A DNA stretch of 64,000 bases, taken from assembly GCF_014898055.3 (NCBI RefSeq), contig NW_023605083.1:69247715-69311714 (forward strand). The letters run 5' to 3'. The stretch is from Talpa occidentalis. Lineage: Eukaryota > Chordata > Mammalia > Eulipotyphla > Talpidae. The position numbers and the translations under genes were made by a program. Positions within the stretch are counted from its first letter, which is position 1. Each line of letters begins with the position of its first letter. Below the pieces are notes generated by a model, which saw only the letters and a program-made list of their open reading frames with translations, was not told where the DNA came from and ran no database searches. Shown here piece after piece: positions 11,991 to 23,224 of the stretch.

Positions 11991-12089
11991 GTAATCTATC
12001 ACCATCATTACCATTAATATGCAGATTTTTGTCTCTGTCTTATGTAGACTAAACCACACACAGTCACCATGAGATCTTCCATTTGCCTT

Positions 12090-12530
12090 CTGACCTCCAG
12101 TCAGTTACCCCTTCCTGTGTCTTCCGGTCTCTGTCATATCTCCCATCTTAATAGTCCTCTCTTTGATAACTCGGGGGTAAAATACCAGTAGGGATTTCAT
12201 CAATACCACAGCTATCTCTCAGGGCTTAAGCTAAAGGATCAATGGATACGAGGCTATGGAGGAACAGATGGCTCTCAGAGGGGTGAGACACAAACCTGGA
12301 AGACCGATTAACAGGCAAGATAAGTGATCACAACCTCCCCCTGGTTTTACAGACTATGGGAGAAAAGAAGATTTTCTGTTTACAGAGGTCTTTTCAGAAT
12401 CTAAGCCAATGCCTGTTCTGCTAGCTGATCCGGCTTAACGGAGAGCAATCGAGCTAGTTATACTGGGCCTGTCTGTGGACACTAAAGCCATGTAGAACTT
12501 ACTCTAAAAGAGATTATTAAACAGGCAACA
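12090..12530. other. Non-repeat block, possible conserved element
   Basis: No repeat is recognised. It keeps several isolated CpGs (for example in gatccggcttaacggagag and caatcgagctag) and contains E-box-like CAGATG and several AT-rich homeodomain-like sites. Conservation cannot be assessed here. Confidence 0.3.
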
Positions 12531-12554
12531 TTCAAGGTAGAGAGGACCATTGTT

Positions 12555-12735
12555 TTAATTCCTGACTGGGTGATTTTGGAGTAGGTATCTTCCACTGTCT
12601 AAGACTTGTTTCCCTCCTTGGTAGTTAAAGATCATAATATTTATCTCATGGGGCTTTTATGAAAATGAAATATGTGTAATCGATCTGGCACATAGGAGGG
12701 AATCAATAAATAGTAGCTATTATCATTACTATCAT
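12555..12735 (+). repeat. MIR SINE
   Basis: Sense MIR with gggtgattttggagtaggta, the core, tttatctcatggggctttta, and the 3' end ctggcacataggagggaatc. Confidence 0.92.
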
Positions 12736-13139
12736 GGGTGATAAAATGAGTACGACGCAGCTGTTTTGTTCTGGTAAAGTGCAAAGCAAATGGACATTTA
12801 TTGAATAATATTTAGTGAATGACATTTATATGCCACATAATATGAGTATGTGTATGTATGTATGAGTGTGTGCACATAGAATCCATTCTTACTGTTAGTA
12901 ATCGAGAGTTGTTAAAGCTTAATAATTCTTTATTGGTAGTGTTTTTAATTGTGTGTTGGCTTTGACAACAATATGTGGTATAAGGGTGAGACAATGAAAT
13001 CTGAGTGAAAACCTGGACTCAAAGCTTAGGGTGGCTTCCTGGTTGGTGAACACACTGAGGTACCAGCAGGGTGATGTGCTATGATTCCAGAGAGAACACA
13101 GAAGCTCCATGTTCTGGAATCTTCTGGACCTCACCCTAC

Positions 13140-13460
13140 ATGTCTCTTCACTTGGCTTATCTTGAGTTGTTGCCTTTATAATAAAACTGCAATTGTAAGT
13201 CTAACACTTTTCTAAATTCTTAATTATTCGTTCTAGCAAATTATTGATCTTGAAGGGTCATGGGAGCCCTGGAAATTGTAGCCATTCAATCAGAAATGTG
13301 AGCGGTGTGGGGACCCCACAAACTTGTGGCTGGTGTCTGAAGTGAAAGTAGTCTTGTGGCCTCTTGGGGGTATCTGTACTAAGGCTGGTGGTTATTGCCA
13401 AAATTAAATGTTCAGACATGAGAATTAAGTATTGTTAGAACAGTTAGGATAGAAGCAAAG
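13140..13460 (+). repeat. Ancient LTR-retroelement-like 3' segment
   Basis: Order: ataataaaactgcaa (polyadenylation-like), gttctagcaaattattg, catgggagccc, then ctggtgtctgaagtgaaagt and agtcttgtgg. I recognise this order from a widespread old mammalian interspersed repeat related to LTR elements but cannot name the family. No coding capacity. Confidence 0.5.
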
Positions 13461-13544
13461 CAGTGTTTCCCAGTTAGAATCCACCACTTAACAGGCTAAA
13501 AAATTACACAACATATCAATCAATGTTCAAAAAAAAAAAAAAAA

Positions 13545-14214
13545 AAGCACAAAATTTAATGAAAGCTCCCAAACAGTGGGACCAGAGAAATTTTCACCTT
13601 TATAAGAAGAATTTATATTTCAAAATCTGCAATGGGCATCTTAGTTAATAGTGAAAGACTATCTTTGTCTGAAATTACTAACAAGGCAAAGATACCCATT
13701 TTCACCAATCTTATTCAACATAGTACTAGAAGTTCTAGCAGTATAGTGAAGCAAGGAGATGAAATAAGAGGCAAACAAATTATAAAAGAATTCCTAAAAT
13801 AAAATTTAAAAACCCTATATGAAATGATATGTCTACATTAAAAAAAAAATTCCAAGGAGGAATATAAAATCAAAATAAAAAAAATTTAGAACTAGTGAGT
13901 TCTACAAGTTGGTATGGAATAGAAGATAAACATCACATACACATACATATTTGTACTAACAATGAACATATAGACACAAAAACAGATAGTATAATATTAC
14001 CGAAAAAAATAGAATCACTGAAGTAAAAAGTGCAAATCTAACACAACATATATAGGATGTGTTTGCAGAATATTATACAGCACAGAAGCAAAATATCAGA
14101 GATCAAACAAAACACAGAAACACATTATACTCATGAATTGGAAGACAATAAAGATGCCAATTCTCCCATATTGAAATTCAGTTTTAACTCAGTGTCTCTC
14201 AAAATCCTATCGAG
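13545..14214 (+). repeat. L1 ORF2 fragment, 5' part
   Basis: Decayed L1 reverse-transcriptase region: tattcaacatagtactagaa, gttctagcagtatagtgaag, then atgaattggaagacaat and gccaattctcccatattgaa, in L1 ORF2 order. The frame is broken in many places. It is interrupted at 14215 by a SINE and resumes at 14446. Confidence 0.9.
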
Positions 14215-14222
14215 ATTGTTTT

Positions 14223-14445
14223 GTATGGGGCCTCCCCTGGTGGCGCAGGTGACTGAGCGCTGCGCTTTGAAGCTTTCTGCAGCCTCTGCAGTGCTGGTTC
14301 AATCCTGGCCGGCTGGCAAGAATCCCACATGGCGCAGCAGACCTCCCCGCGCTGTCTCCGGTGAATCTTCTCACCCTCCCACGCATCTGGCCTGTACCAC
14401 GGTTCTTGTATAAATAAATAAATAAATCTAAAAAAATAAAAATAA
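14223..14445 (+). repeat. Lineage tRNA-SINE, internally deleted copy
   Basis: Starts GGGGCCTCCCCTGGTGGCGC with an A-box-like TGGCGCAGGTG and a B-box-like GGTTCAATCC, and ends TATAAATAAATAAATAAATC. About 60 bp between the GCAGACCTC block and the TCTCCGGTGAATC block are missing relative to the other copies. It is flanked by attgtttt at 14215-14222 and 14446-14453, a target-site duplication made from the L1 it landed in. It belongs to the middle subfamily (CATCTGGCCTGTAC 3' half). Confidence 0.95.
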
Positions 14446-14680
14446 ATTGTTTTATTTATGTATGTGCAGAAAAGTTTATTTTAAAATGCATAGAAGGGAG
14501 AACGAGGTGGTAGGACTAGGTGTCTGGCATCCAGACTGACCATACTAAGCTGCATCAATCATGACAAAGACACGAAGGTCAAAGGACAGAATGAAGAGCC
14601 CAGAAATAGAGCTACGCACATTTTTGTAGTCCCCAATTTATTTTTTAGCAAAGTTGTTTTAAGCCCCTCGGTTTGAGGTA
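14446..14680 (+). repeat. L1 ORF2 fragment, continuation
   Basis: Continues the L1 after the SINE: a region like the ORF2 'cagtaatcaagacagtgtgg' block (gctgcatcaatcatgacaaa), then agagcccagaaatagagcta and tttttagcaaagttg. Confidence 0.7.
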
Positions 14681-14769
14681 GTTTGTTAAGTCAGAAAGAG
14701 AAAACTAATGTAGCGTACTCATTAATTATTAACAATGTAAATGACTTCCCACCAAACATGACACCCACT

Positions 14770-14962
14770 CTCTTGGGATCTCAGGCAAATATTTTAACCC
14801 TGACTAACCTCAGTTTCTACGTGTGCAAAATAAGGATCACATTTTCCCCAAATAATAGGGTTGTTCTGAGTATCAAATATAAGTATTCATTTCATAGCGA
14901 TAGGAAATGTCTGACACTGATGGGGTTAGTGCTAATATGTGTTAGCTATTATTATTGGCAGA
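14770..14962 (+). repeat. MIR SINE
   Basis: Sense MIR with aacctcagtttctacgtgtg, aaataaggatcaca, then gggttgttctgagtatcaaa and a 3' end with ttagctattattattgg. Confidence 0.88.
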
Positions 14963-14964
14963 GG

Positions 14965-15838
14965 GTAGTTGGTTAAATGAAAGTCACAGAGGAAAGAGGT
15001 AGGAAACGAAAAACACTAAAAATGAATAAACACAGTAAATAAAAGTCCTAAAAGTATCTTTTCCTTTAATGAACAAATGTGAGTGGAGTGTAAGTACTCT
15101 CTGGTGCATGCCACTTCTCCTGCATCCCTTTTTATGGTTCCAAAAATAGCGATCCCTTGAGGCAGTTTCTCCTAGAAGTTTTACAAAATGCTGTCATTTT
15201 TAAAGAAAAAAACCAACACTGATTTTAAATACAATGGTGAAACTTACCTTTTTAAATTTAATTTCTATTCTTCATATCTGAGCAAATGGCACAAATCCTG
15301 CCTGTAGTTAAGAGCACATTTTTCTGAACCTGGTCTTCTACTCTTAAGTCTCAGGAAGGATGAGGATAAAAAGACCTTCTTTCTGTCAAACTCTGACTAG
15401 ATCAGCTGCCATCATCCACAAGGGAGAGGCACCTACGAGCAGTTTGTTCTTCTATAGAGACCAGAAAGGACTGCTCAGCCCCAAAAACAAACCAACAGAA
15501 GCAGAATTCATCTGTTTAGCCTTCCACTTCATCTTTGAATCTCAAAAGCAAGGTTCAGGTTCTGCCTTTATTCCAGTGCCCAACCAGTCGGTACATATTG
15601 AGGAGGTTCTATGAGCAAAACACTTTTCTAGTCCCTGGGAATTTGCTTCTTGCTTGTATATGGATTACAGGCTAATATCCACTACAATCTGCCATTTACT
15701 CACGCACCAAGATTCAGTCAAGTATTCCATATACCACTTTAGGCCACCTAGGTCCTGAGACGGGACTTAAGTGCTTGTTAGGATAATGAAAAAGTAAATG
15801 AATCAAAGGTTTGTCCTTCAGGATTTTGCTCTAAGATT
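14965..15838. other. Unassigned non-coding stretch
   Basis: Nothing recognised. The 84-codon plus frame at 15360-15614 has no recognisable domain and no conserved initiation context. Confidence 0.5.
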
Positions 15839-15839
15839 T

Positions 15840-16115
15840 GTCCTTTGTAACTTGACCTGATCCAAGTCTCCTCTCTATGAGTTACTTACTCTGTCCTAGC
15901 AACCTATTTGTCTGTTGGTCTGTTTCTCCTTCGTAATCTTTATTGCAGTCTAAAATTATTCTGCCATTCTTCTATTTGCTTATTGTTTCTCACTCCCATC
16001 TGATGATAAATTCCAGGAGGCAGAGATGTCCTGTGACTTTGATTTCTGTAGCCTAGCTCCCAGATTTCTATCTATCAGAGTCAGTGTTCAAAGCAGGTAT
16101 GAATGAATGGATAAG
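15840..16115 (+). repeat. L2 LINE 3' end
   Basis: Pyrimidine-rich L2 text, then gataaattccaggaggcaga, gtagcctagctccca and the terminal gaatgaatgg, in sense order. Confidence 0.65.
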
Positions 16116-16144
16116 GGAATTTTCACTAAATAGTTTCACTCCTG

Positions 16145-16500
16145 TTGTCTGAAACTGTGCCATCCAGTTTGGAAGCCACACGTGGTTATTGAGCACTTGA
16201 AATGTAGCGAATTCAGAGTAGGGCAGGCCAAAGTTATTAAAATACGCAATGGGTTTCAATAGCCTGACATGCACTCCCAAGTTACAATGTCCTATTAGTA
16301 CTATGTACAGTGATTCTATGTGGAAATAATATTTTGACTATATGGGGTTAAATATTTTAATAGTTTAAACATTTTAATAGTTCATTTTACTTGGGTTTTT
16401 AAAATTTACTTTTTTAAACAAAGTTACTAGGAAATGTTTTAATTTCATACGTTGTTCACATGGTGGCCAAGTTCCGTTTCTGTTTGGACAGTGCTACTCT
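16145..16500. repeat. hAT-Charlie type MITE fossil
   Basis: Left part has ctgtgccatccagtttgg, ccacacgtggttattgagca and cttgaaatgtagcg. The right end has catggtggccaagttcc and tttggacagtgctact, an inverted counterpart of the left terminus. This is the well-known mammalian hAT MITE carrying a 'tgtggctattgagcacttgaaatg' motif, here diverged and carrying about 130 bp of extra internal sequence. Confidence 0.75.
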
Positions 16501-16664
16501 CCAATAACAACCACGGAAAACCAAAGTCCACAGAATTACACAGATGTGGACAGGTTAATTAATACTTGGGCCCAAGCAAATACAAGGAACACTTGGAATA
16601 AAATCAGATTCTGGCTCTGGGTAGCTTGGAGAGTGAACATTCCAAATTAAAAGAGTCCACCTCT

Positions 16665-17045
16665 TTTAATATGATCAGCAAGGTCTCTAATGGAAGCGAG
16701 CTACCACACCCACACTGAGGTTTTGGGAAGAGCGGGTCTGGCCACAACCACAGCGGACCCCCTTGCAGAGCCACATCCCTCCCTTTGATGTGTGACCCGG
16801 ATGCTATCTGGATAGTGGGCAGCGATTAATGGTGACAGCTTTATGAGCACAGCGGTGCACAGGGATACAGACAAGGAGCTCCCCAGCTCTCAGGAGGGAC
16901 TTTTAAAGGCCATTAAATCAATGCTGTGATATTTTATGTTTCACTCCAACAGTCCTGGCTTCACATGGGGCAATTCAGAGCGGCATCTGTACATGCGCGA
17001 GAAGCCGCTTTGGAATGACCGCGCAAGGCTGAGAGGACAGAAGTG
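16665..17045. promoter_or_regulatory. Candidate conserved enhancer block
   Basis: A non-repeat block with unusual CpG retention (for example ACATGCGCGAGAAGCCG and GACCGCGC) and clustered binding-site-like words: AACCACA (RUNX) at 16746, TTTGATGTG, CGATTAATGG with TGACAG (homeodomain next to a TALE-type site) at 16823-16838, and GGCCATTAAATCAATGC. No open frame fits. Inferred as regulatory from base pattern alone. Confidence 0.4.
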
Positions 17046-17159
17046 TGGGCTCCACTGAGGGAGAAGGACTTGGATACTTGCCCCAGCTGAGCCTTGCCTT
17101 GGGTGGGTTTCCCCTGATGAGGTGCCACTTTTCATTTCAGGCTCCTGACATGTATTTAT

Positions 17160-17345
17160 TTATTTTTTTAATGCTACTCTTTTTATTTTTGCATTCTTGG
17201 AAAATTACAGGTAACATAAAATTTACCATCTTTGCCATTTTAAGTGGGCAGTTCCGTGGCTTCGAGTGCACCATCACAACCAACTGAGGAGCATTTTGAT
17301 CTTCTGAACTTGAAACTAACTATAGAACCCTAACTCCCCTTATTA
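17160..17345 (-). repeat. L1 3'-UTR fragment
   Basis: taacataaaatttaccatct, then ccattttaagtgggcagttc, caccatcacaaccaa, gaaccctaactcccctta. This is the antisense order of an older L1 3' UTR. Confidence 0.75.
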
Positions 17346-17689
17346 GGATGCCCTCTCCCCACCCCTGTGAGCTGCTGTATATTATTTTCTTAACCAAAGA
17401 CACTGAAAAGGCAACAATGCATCTCCTGTGGGAGCCGGGGAATAAATTGACATGGGAAAGGAGTTTTACTTCCCGAAAAGGTGAAGTGCTCTTGACCCAG
17501 ATGTACAAAATCCCTGCGCTGCCTGAACTGGCATTTAGTGATTCTTTTTCTGTTTTCTAAAACCAAGAGGAAAAACAAGTCAACCTGATAATATTTTTTT
17601 TCCTGGATGATGATGAATTTACCTTTTTTTCTTTTTCCCTTTTATTACAGGATGGGAATATGAACATAGAGTCGACAAAAAAATCACAG

Positions 17690-18265
17690 GGAAAGCAGAT
17701 AGTGGTTTCCTCTGAGGGTTGGAAAGGGCATGGAGGGACTGTGTGGGGACAGGAAATGCTCTTCACCTTTATCAGCCAGTGCTACAAGGTGTGGACGTAT
17801 GCAGTAATTCATATTTGCTCATCACTGTCCAGACAAGGGGTGAATTTCCAAAATATAGAAAGAACCCATACAATTCCACAACAGAAAAATGAACTTCCCA
17901 GTCACAAAAATGGGCAAAAGGCCTAAATAGACACTTCCTCAAAGAAGTTATTCAGGCTTGTGGAAAAACATTCTACATCATTTATTATTAGGAAAACACA
18001 AATCAAAACCACGGAGAGATATATCCTTACCTCTTGTGAGAATGGCCTATATCAAGAGGACAGGGAATAATAAACAGTGGCAAGGGTGTGGAGGGAAAGG
18101 AATTCTCACCCACTGTTGGTGGGGATGTAACTTGGTGCAGCCTCTATGGAAAGTTGTATGAAAGTGCCTCAAAAAATTAAAAATGGACATTCCATCTGAT
18201 CCAGCAATATTATTCCTGGGGATTTTCCCAAAGAATATGAAAACACTAAGGTGAAAATATTAATG
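17690..18265 (+). repeat. L1 fragments, 3'-UTR-like then ORF2 end
   Basis: The first part (agatagtggtttcctctgag, G-rich) resembles an old L1 3' UTR. From 17835 the sequence is ORF2: tgggcaaaaggcctaaatag, ggcaagggtgtggagggaaa, catctgatccagcaatatta, gaatatgaaaacactaa. Both pieces are truncated, so at least two insertions or a rearrangement are involved. Confidence 0.88.
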
Positions 18266-18269
18266 CACT

Positions 18270-19075
18270 AACCTCTCCTTATTCTTTGGAAGCTTAACTT
18301 CAAGTGTGTGAATGTGAGGAAAGCCGAGGATGGTGGCTTTGATGTGGCTCTAGGATTGTTCTCTACCACTGCTTCTCAAACCCCACGGGGGAGGGATTCC
18401 CCAGGGGGGGAATGGCTGGCCTGCAGCTGTAATGCTCCTGGCCTATGTCTGGGTAGAGCTCAGGAGTCTGTGTTTAGAAGCTCGAGTGGTTCTAGGAAGC
18501 TCATGTGGGTCTGGAGTATTCACCTCATGAGTCAGCCAAGGACACTGAAGTCTCATAAAGAAAGGCACTTGTCCAAATTCCCATTGAATCCTAACTTCTG
18601 GGGATTCACTGGGCCAAACCGCCACCAAACTTGGACAAAATCATCAAGCAAAATATTGGGGGTGGGAGTAGAGTTTTATAAGCTTAAATGTATTCCCTGG
18701 CTTGGATGCCAGGCCACGCCGGCCCTAAGCTCAGTTATCTGACAAGATAGATGCTTCTGTCTGAACTTGCATCCCTCAAAATACAGAAATGGGGTGTTTG
18801 ATGGTGCCTTCAGGAAACGGAAGTCAAGGGCAAACAGATTTTGAAAATTCTAGGTTTCAAAATGAAAGTTTTTTTTATATTTATTTTTGTTAGTTTACAG
18901 CAGGGGACCATCAGGACCTTTAATATATGATTGTCATACAATATGTTTGACCACCAAAATCTCACAAAATTCTAAATGGGGAGGGAACAAGGACTCCATT
19001 GTATTTAATGCTCTAGCGTTGGATATTTTAATGCCAATGAATCCCTGCAATTACACCACTGCTGCCTGAGGGAAG
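18270..19075. other. Unassigned non-coding stretch
   Basis: No repeat or gene is recognised. A 144-codon plus-strand frame (18308-18742) is one of the longest here but has no recognisable domain and no supporting splice or promoter context, so I do not call it a gene. Confidence 0.45.
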
Positions 19076-19079
19076 GGCT

Positions 19080-19212
19080 GTGTAATGATGAGGAAGCTAA
19101 GGCACAGGCGGTTGAGTGATCTACCCAGAACCACAGGACAGAATGTGATCAGCCCCTTTGTCAAACCCAGGCTTTCAGTCACCAAATTGGAGGCTCTTTC
19201 CCACCATTCTGT
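19080..19212 (-). repeat. MIR SINE fragment
   Basis: gatgaggaagctaaggcaca, ttgagtgatctacccagaac and cacaggacagaatgtgatca give the antisense MIR order. Confidence 0.85.
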
Positions 19213-19214
19213 GA

Positions 19215-21085
19215 GTTGATTTAATGGGAAATTAAGGGGTCTTATTCAGGAAAGGGATGTTTCCAGTTTGCACTTTTCCCCAAATCACTGACTGTGGAAC
19301 CTGTGCTTTCTCTAATGCTAATTAATATTACACTGATAACAAAACAAAAATGAGCATGACCAATGTGTAGTTGATTTTAATGCTCATACCTTGGTGCTGA
19401 TGTTGAATCCAGATTACAGGAAGATCAGGCATAAGGTACCTTCTCAGTGACCAGCCTGAACCTTGGTCTTTCCATCCTGTGTGGACGGCAGGATCCCCTC
19501 AGCGCTAGCTCCAGACCAAGGGGAACTGGATATGACCAGAAAAGAAAGTCCTTTGGGAGTTTACCAATAAGAAGCCCTAAGATCAAACCCAAGCCTCTGA
19601 AAGTAGGCTGAGAGTCACACAGTATGACAGATGATCTCCTCTTTTGGTCTCTAACCATAGTACCTCCTTGTCTGCTGCCGCACCATAGTGGCATCCCAGT
19701 CGGCTCTCTCCTCTCATGCCCCTGGGTTGGGTCTGAGCACTATAAGCATAATAACTAGACCTATAGCTTCTGCTTGTCTTTTAAATTGCTTACCATTATC
19801 TTTCTTCTATTTTCTGTAAGGAGGCTGTGAGTCTCAAGCATATTTTAATGAATAAGTGAAACAGATAGCCTCCCTGAACACTTGTGTGAGCACATGAATG
19901 TGCAAGGGAGTGTGTATGCATGTGTGAGGTGGACATTTTGCACATATGAGGTACATGCTTATGTGTGTGTGTGTCTGTGTGCATGCAGACACCCTGGCCA
20001 AGTGCACTAACAGAAAAGAACTGCATCCCTAGGTCTTTGGTGCTATGTCGTACACTTTTGTTCTCTTTACATGAACTCGCCTCTATAAATGACAAATGCA
20101 ATCAGTAATTATAAAATACACCAGCTATGCTGACACCGTCTGCTGTAGAAGCCCTTGTGGAAGAAAGTGACAAGACTCAAACAGGTGATGCAGGATAGTC
20201 TCAATAATCTTCATGATCGCATCTTCCATTTCTCCATCAAAGAAAACCTCCCAGGTCTAGAAGTGCCTAGTGGTGGGGGATGGTGCCCAGGCTTGTATCC
20301 CTTTGTGATGACGAGCTCACCACCAAAGGAGCACTCCCCTCCACCTTCTCAGGATTGAAATATTTCCTTGGAACAGCTTCTATTGGTCCTAAGTGTGTCA
20401 AGGAGCCAACATGTGCTGTCCTTTACCAAATGGCACTTTGGTCTTTCCTCAGGCCTCTGCAGCGATTCAGATGATTTTTAGAAGATTAATTAACAATACC
20501 CCTCTACTCTTCCAACATTCAGAACTTATGCTGACATAAGATTCAAGAAACACACCAGTGAAAATCAAACAGCTCAGATTTGTTTCTGACAAAAGCTTAT
20601 TCAGAAGGGGAATCAGATTAACAGTTGTGAATGCTTCCTTTCATTTCACCCCTAAATTCAACTTATCCACCCATCAGAGGAAGCACTGGGCCCCTTAATC
20701 CCCACCCCAAATCTGGGCAGATATTGCCCATAGCAGCTAAATGTTGGAAAAGTGGATGTGTGCTGATCTTGCAGATGGGCTGTGTCTGAGAGCACAGGCC
20801 CTTGTCAAAGCACAGCTCTTCCTCTCAAACTCTGCAATCCTATAAGTGACACCTGCCCTCTGGCAAAGAGTGGGTGGGGTGAAGCCAAGTCTCTGATCCC
20901 TGTGGGCCAGTAAAGAAGAATTTCCTTCCCTTCATGGGGAATAGCATTATCCCTACCCCTTCCTGAGCAATTGGTATCCCTTGTGCTGTCATCATTAACC
21001 CCTAATCTGGTTGACCTTCCCAGAAAGTCAGGTGTGGTTGAGGTTTCCCACTTGCTTGTGAGCCTGGCAATAGAGGAAATGAGAA
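19215..21085. other. Unassigned stretch with TG-rich cryptic repeat
   Basis: A degenerate TG-rich run lies at about 19880-19990 (including tgtgtgtgtgtgtctgtgtg). The rest has no recognisable repeat or gene. Confidence 0.5.
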
Positions 21086-21087
21086 TG

Positions 21088-21155
21088 TTTAGGCAGGGCA
21101 GATGAGGAAACTGAGGCCAGAGCAGTTAAGTGGCTCTTTGGAGATCACACACCCG
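21088..21155 (-). repeat. MIR SINE fragment
   Basis: gatgaggaaactgaggccag, then gcagttaagtggctc and gagatcacaca: a short antisense MIR core. Confidence 0.82.
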
Positions 21156-21209
21156 CACCTCAAACACATACCCCCTCCCCACTTGGAGCCTTTGCCCAGC
21201 ACCCCCTGC

Positions 21210-21560
21210 TGCCTGCCATGCTGGCTCCCCAGGTGAGGACCATTAGCAGTGCAGCCTATTGTTATAGTATTATCTGTCAAATGAAATAATGATTCTGAGA
21301 TCCTGGCAGCCTGAGCCAGATGAAAACTGGCAGCCCCAGGAGGAGAGAGCATTTGACTCAGCAGTCCCCTAATCCATCCTGCCTGCTGCCTCCCCCTTGC
21401 AGGAGTTGGGAGAGTTGTAATGTGTCTCCATTGCCTTAGCAAGTAAGCAGATGTTGAAAGCAAGCTGAGAGCAGCCCACCAGAAAGGCAGAATGGAGGAT
21501 TCTGTTTTTAAAAGCAGCTTTTGATCAAAGGGGAGAAAAATGAGAACAAAGGGATATAGA
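21210..21560. promoter_or_regulatory. Candidate conserved regulatory block, left half
   Basis: Non-repeat, motif-dense sequence with TATCTGTCAAATGAAATAAT, GCATTTGACTCAGCAG (AP-1-like TGACTCA), and a palindromic TTTGATCAAAG (TCF/LEF core ATCAAAG) at 21530-21540. No credible coding frame; the 172-codon minus frame across it has low-complexity, non-protein-like composition. Confidence 0.35.
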
Positions 21561-21639
21561 TGAAACAAAATGGTTAAGGGGGAAGAAAGGCTTGATTGTA
21601 CTAGCACCTGAGAATGAGATGAGAAAAAGGGAGAGGTAG

Positions 21640-21890
21640 CCAGCCCTTATTAATGGGATCCCATACCTTGCACACCCTTGGTGGGTGACACGCACGAACA
21701 TCTTGTTCAATTGGCCTGGATTCACAGCCAATGGGAGTGTGGCACTAAACGTGATCTATTTTAAATGTATTGCAGTTGAATTATTTAATTTGAAATTTAG
21801 CTGGTGCCACAGGCACTGGAGCGGGAGCAAGAAGAATGAACAAAATTATTTCATTGGAAAACGGTTTAATTTTTAATTATGAGATGGGGC
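21640..21890. promoter_or_regulatory. Candidate conserved regulatory block, right half
   Basis: Contains CCAAT in CAGCCAATGGGA at 21726-21737, GCACTAAACGTGATC, TGAATTATTTAATTTGAAAT, and TTTAATTTTTAATTATGAG: A/T-rich homeodomain-type words within otherwise unique sequence. Confidence 0.35.
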
Positions 21891-22005
21891 ACTTTGGAGG
21901 AATGAGGTGATTGGTCCATGAAAGCTCCATCTCCTGGATTCCTGTGGAGTCATGGAAGGCATCTCAGTGTATTTTATTATCCTGTCCTGGTCCTGGCAAC
22001 TCATT

Positions 22006-22008
<3 letters not shown>

Positions 22009-22053
<45 letters not shown>
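22009..22053. repeat. (TG)n microsatellite
   Basis: About 22 uninterrupted TG units. A long pure array of this kind is usually length-polymorphic. Confidence 0.97.
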
Positions 22054-22056
<3 letters not shown>

Positions 22057-22139
22057 TTGCTAGTGATTCTCTTCATTATTGTATATTCCATAAGGTAACC
22101 TTGAAGTTCTTTTATCTTTTTTGTCTAAAAGAAGGAATG

Positions 22140-22335
22140 GATACAGAGCCCCTGGAGACCAGTGGAAGGGAGCCTTGGACTGGGAATGAGGATTGTGGGG
22201 TTCTATTTTATTATGGTTGTGGAAATGACAATCATGTCGCCTTGAGCAAGTCACTATTTCCCTGGCCCTCAACTTCCTTTAAGTATAATAATTCCACTTG
22301 AGTCTGGAGATCTTTGTGATCCTACTAACTGAAAA
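22140..22335 (+). repeat. MIR SINE
   Basis: ccttggactgggaatgagga, gccttgagcaagtcactatt and ggccctcaacttcctttaag are in sense MIR order, ending with tctttgtgatcc. Confidence 0.8.
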
Positions 22336-22484
22336 TGTGCCTCTCAAATGAGATCCTAAACAGAGTCCATCCCCTGTAATCAATGCTCTTTGGGAAGTTA
22401 TATAAACATTTCTAATTGTCATTCCTTTGGTGAGTCATTTGATAACTCTTTATTGAGCACTATTGCATTGTGATCCATTATGAC

Positions 22485-22657
22485 CATTCAGAGTCAGACA
22501 GACTTAAATTTAAATTCAAGTTATGTTGATTCCTGGCCTGATAGCACTGGACAGGTTAATTGATTTCACTGAGCCCTATCTTCCTAAAACAGAGAGAATG
22601 GTAGTACTCATTTCAAGGTTTGTTGTGAAAATAAATGTAGTGATAACTATAAAGTAT
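22485..22657 (+). repeat. MIR SINE, target of a SINE insertion
   Basis: Sense MIR: cagagtcagacagacttaaa, ctggacaggttaattgattt, cactgagccctatcttcc, then a 3' part with gttgtgaaaataaatg. The young SINE at 22674 landed at its 3' end. Confidence 0.82.
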
Positions 22658-22673
22658 TAAAAGTGTTGTTACA

Positions 22674-22921
22674 GGGCCTCCCTGGTGGCGCAGCAGTTGA
22701 GCACTGGGTTGCAAAGCTGCCCGCAGCCTCTGAAGCTCCTGTTCGATCCCCGGCTGCTCCCCAGACACCAAAAGAGGGTCCCACATGGTGCACAGACATC
22801 TCCTGCCACCTGCTGCTCCCCTCAGCAGTGTGCTTCGGTCCTTCTGCCTGTTCTGTTCCCCATTCTGGCTCTGGTGAATTCTCTCACCCTTCCGTGCTTC
22901 TGACTATACCCAGTGCTTGTA

Positions 22922-22952
<31 letters not shown>

Positions 22953-22997
22953 ACAAACAAACAAATAAATAAATAAATAGATCTTAAAAAAAAAAAC
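22674..22997 (+). repeat. Lineage tRNA-SINE, young subfamily
   Basis: Full-length copy: GGCCTCCCTGGTGGCGCAG with the A box, a B box in TGTTCGATCCCC, a TGGCTCTGGTGAATTCTCTC block and a long AATA/AACA tail ending GATCTTAAAA. A perfect 16-bp target-site duplication (taaaagtgttgttaca) lies at 22658-22673 and 22998-23013. The intact duplication and the long tail indicate a recent insertion. Confidence 0.98.
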
Positions 22998-23224
22998 TAA
23001 AAGTGTTGTTACAAAGTGGGAACTGAAATGTTAGTTCCATCATTACTATTATCACCTTCATCTCTAGCCCCATCACCATGATATGCTCTACTCTCTGTAC
23101 ACATTGAGGATATGGAGCTGAATAAGATATAGTTCCTATTATCAAAGGGACATTTTCCTCAGAATAAAGGAAAATATACACAAGCTGTAAGTGTTATTTA
23201 GGCTTAAACAAAGAGCACTAAGAC

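Noticed and set aside
18308..18742. 144-codon plus-strand frame
   Set aside because: No recognisable family and no transcript-like context; likely chance in G/C-rich text.
21089..21607. 172-codon minus-strand frame, the longest in the window
   Set aside because: No domain, no start context, overlaps a MIR and a candidate regulatory block; composition looks like random translation.
22663..22932. Similar open frames across several SINE copies (22.7, 29.6, 25.5 kb)
   Set aside because: Frame similarity simply reflects shared SINE sequence, not selection on a protein.
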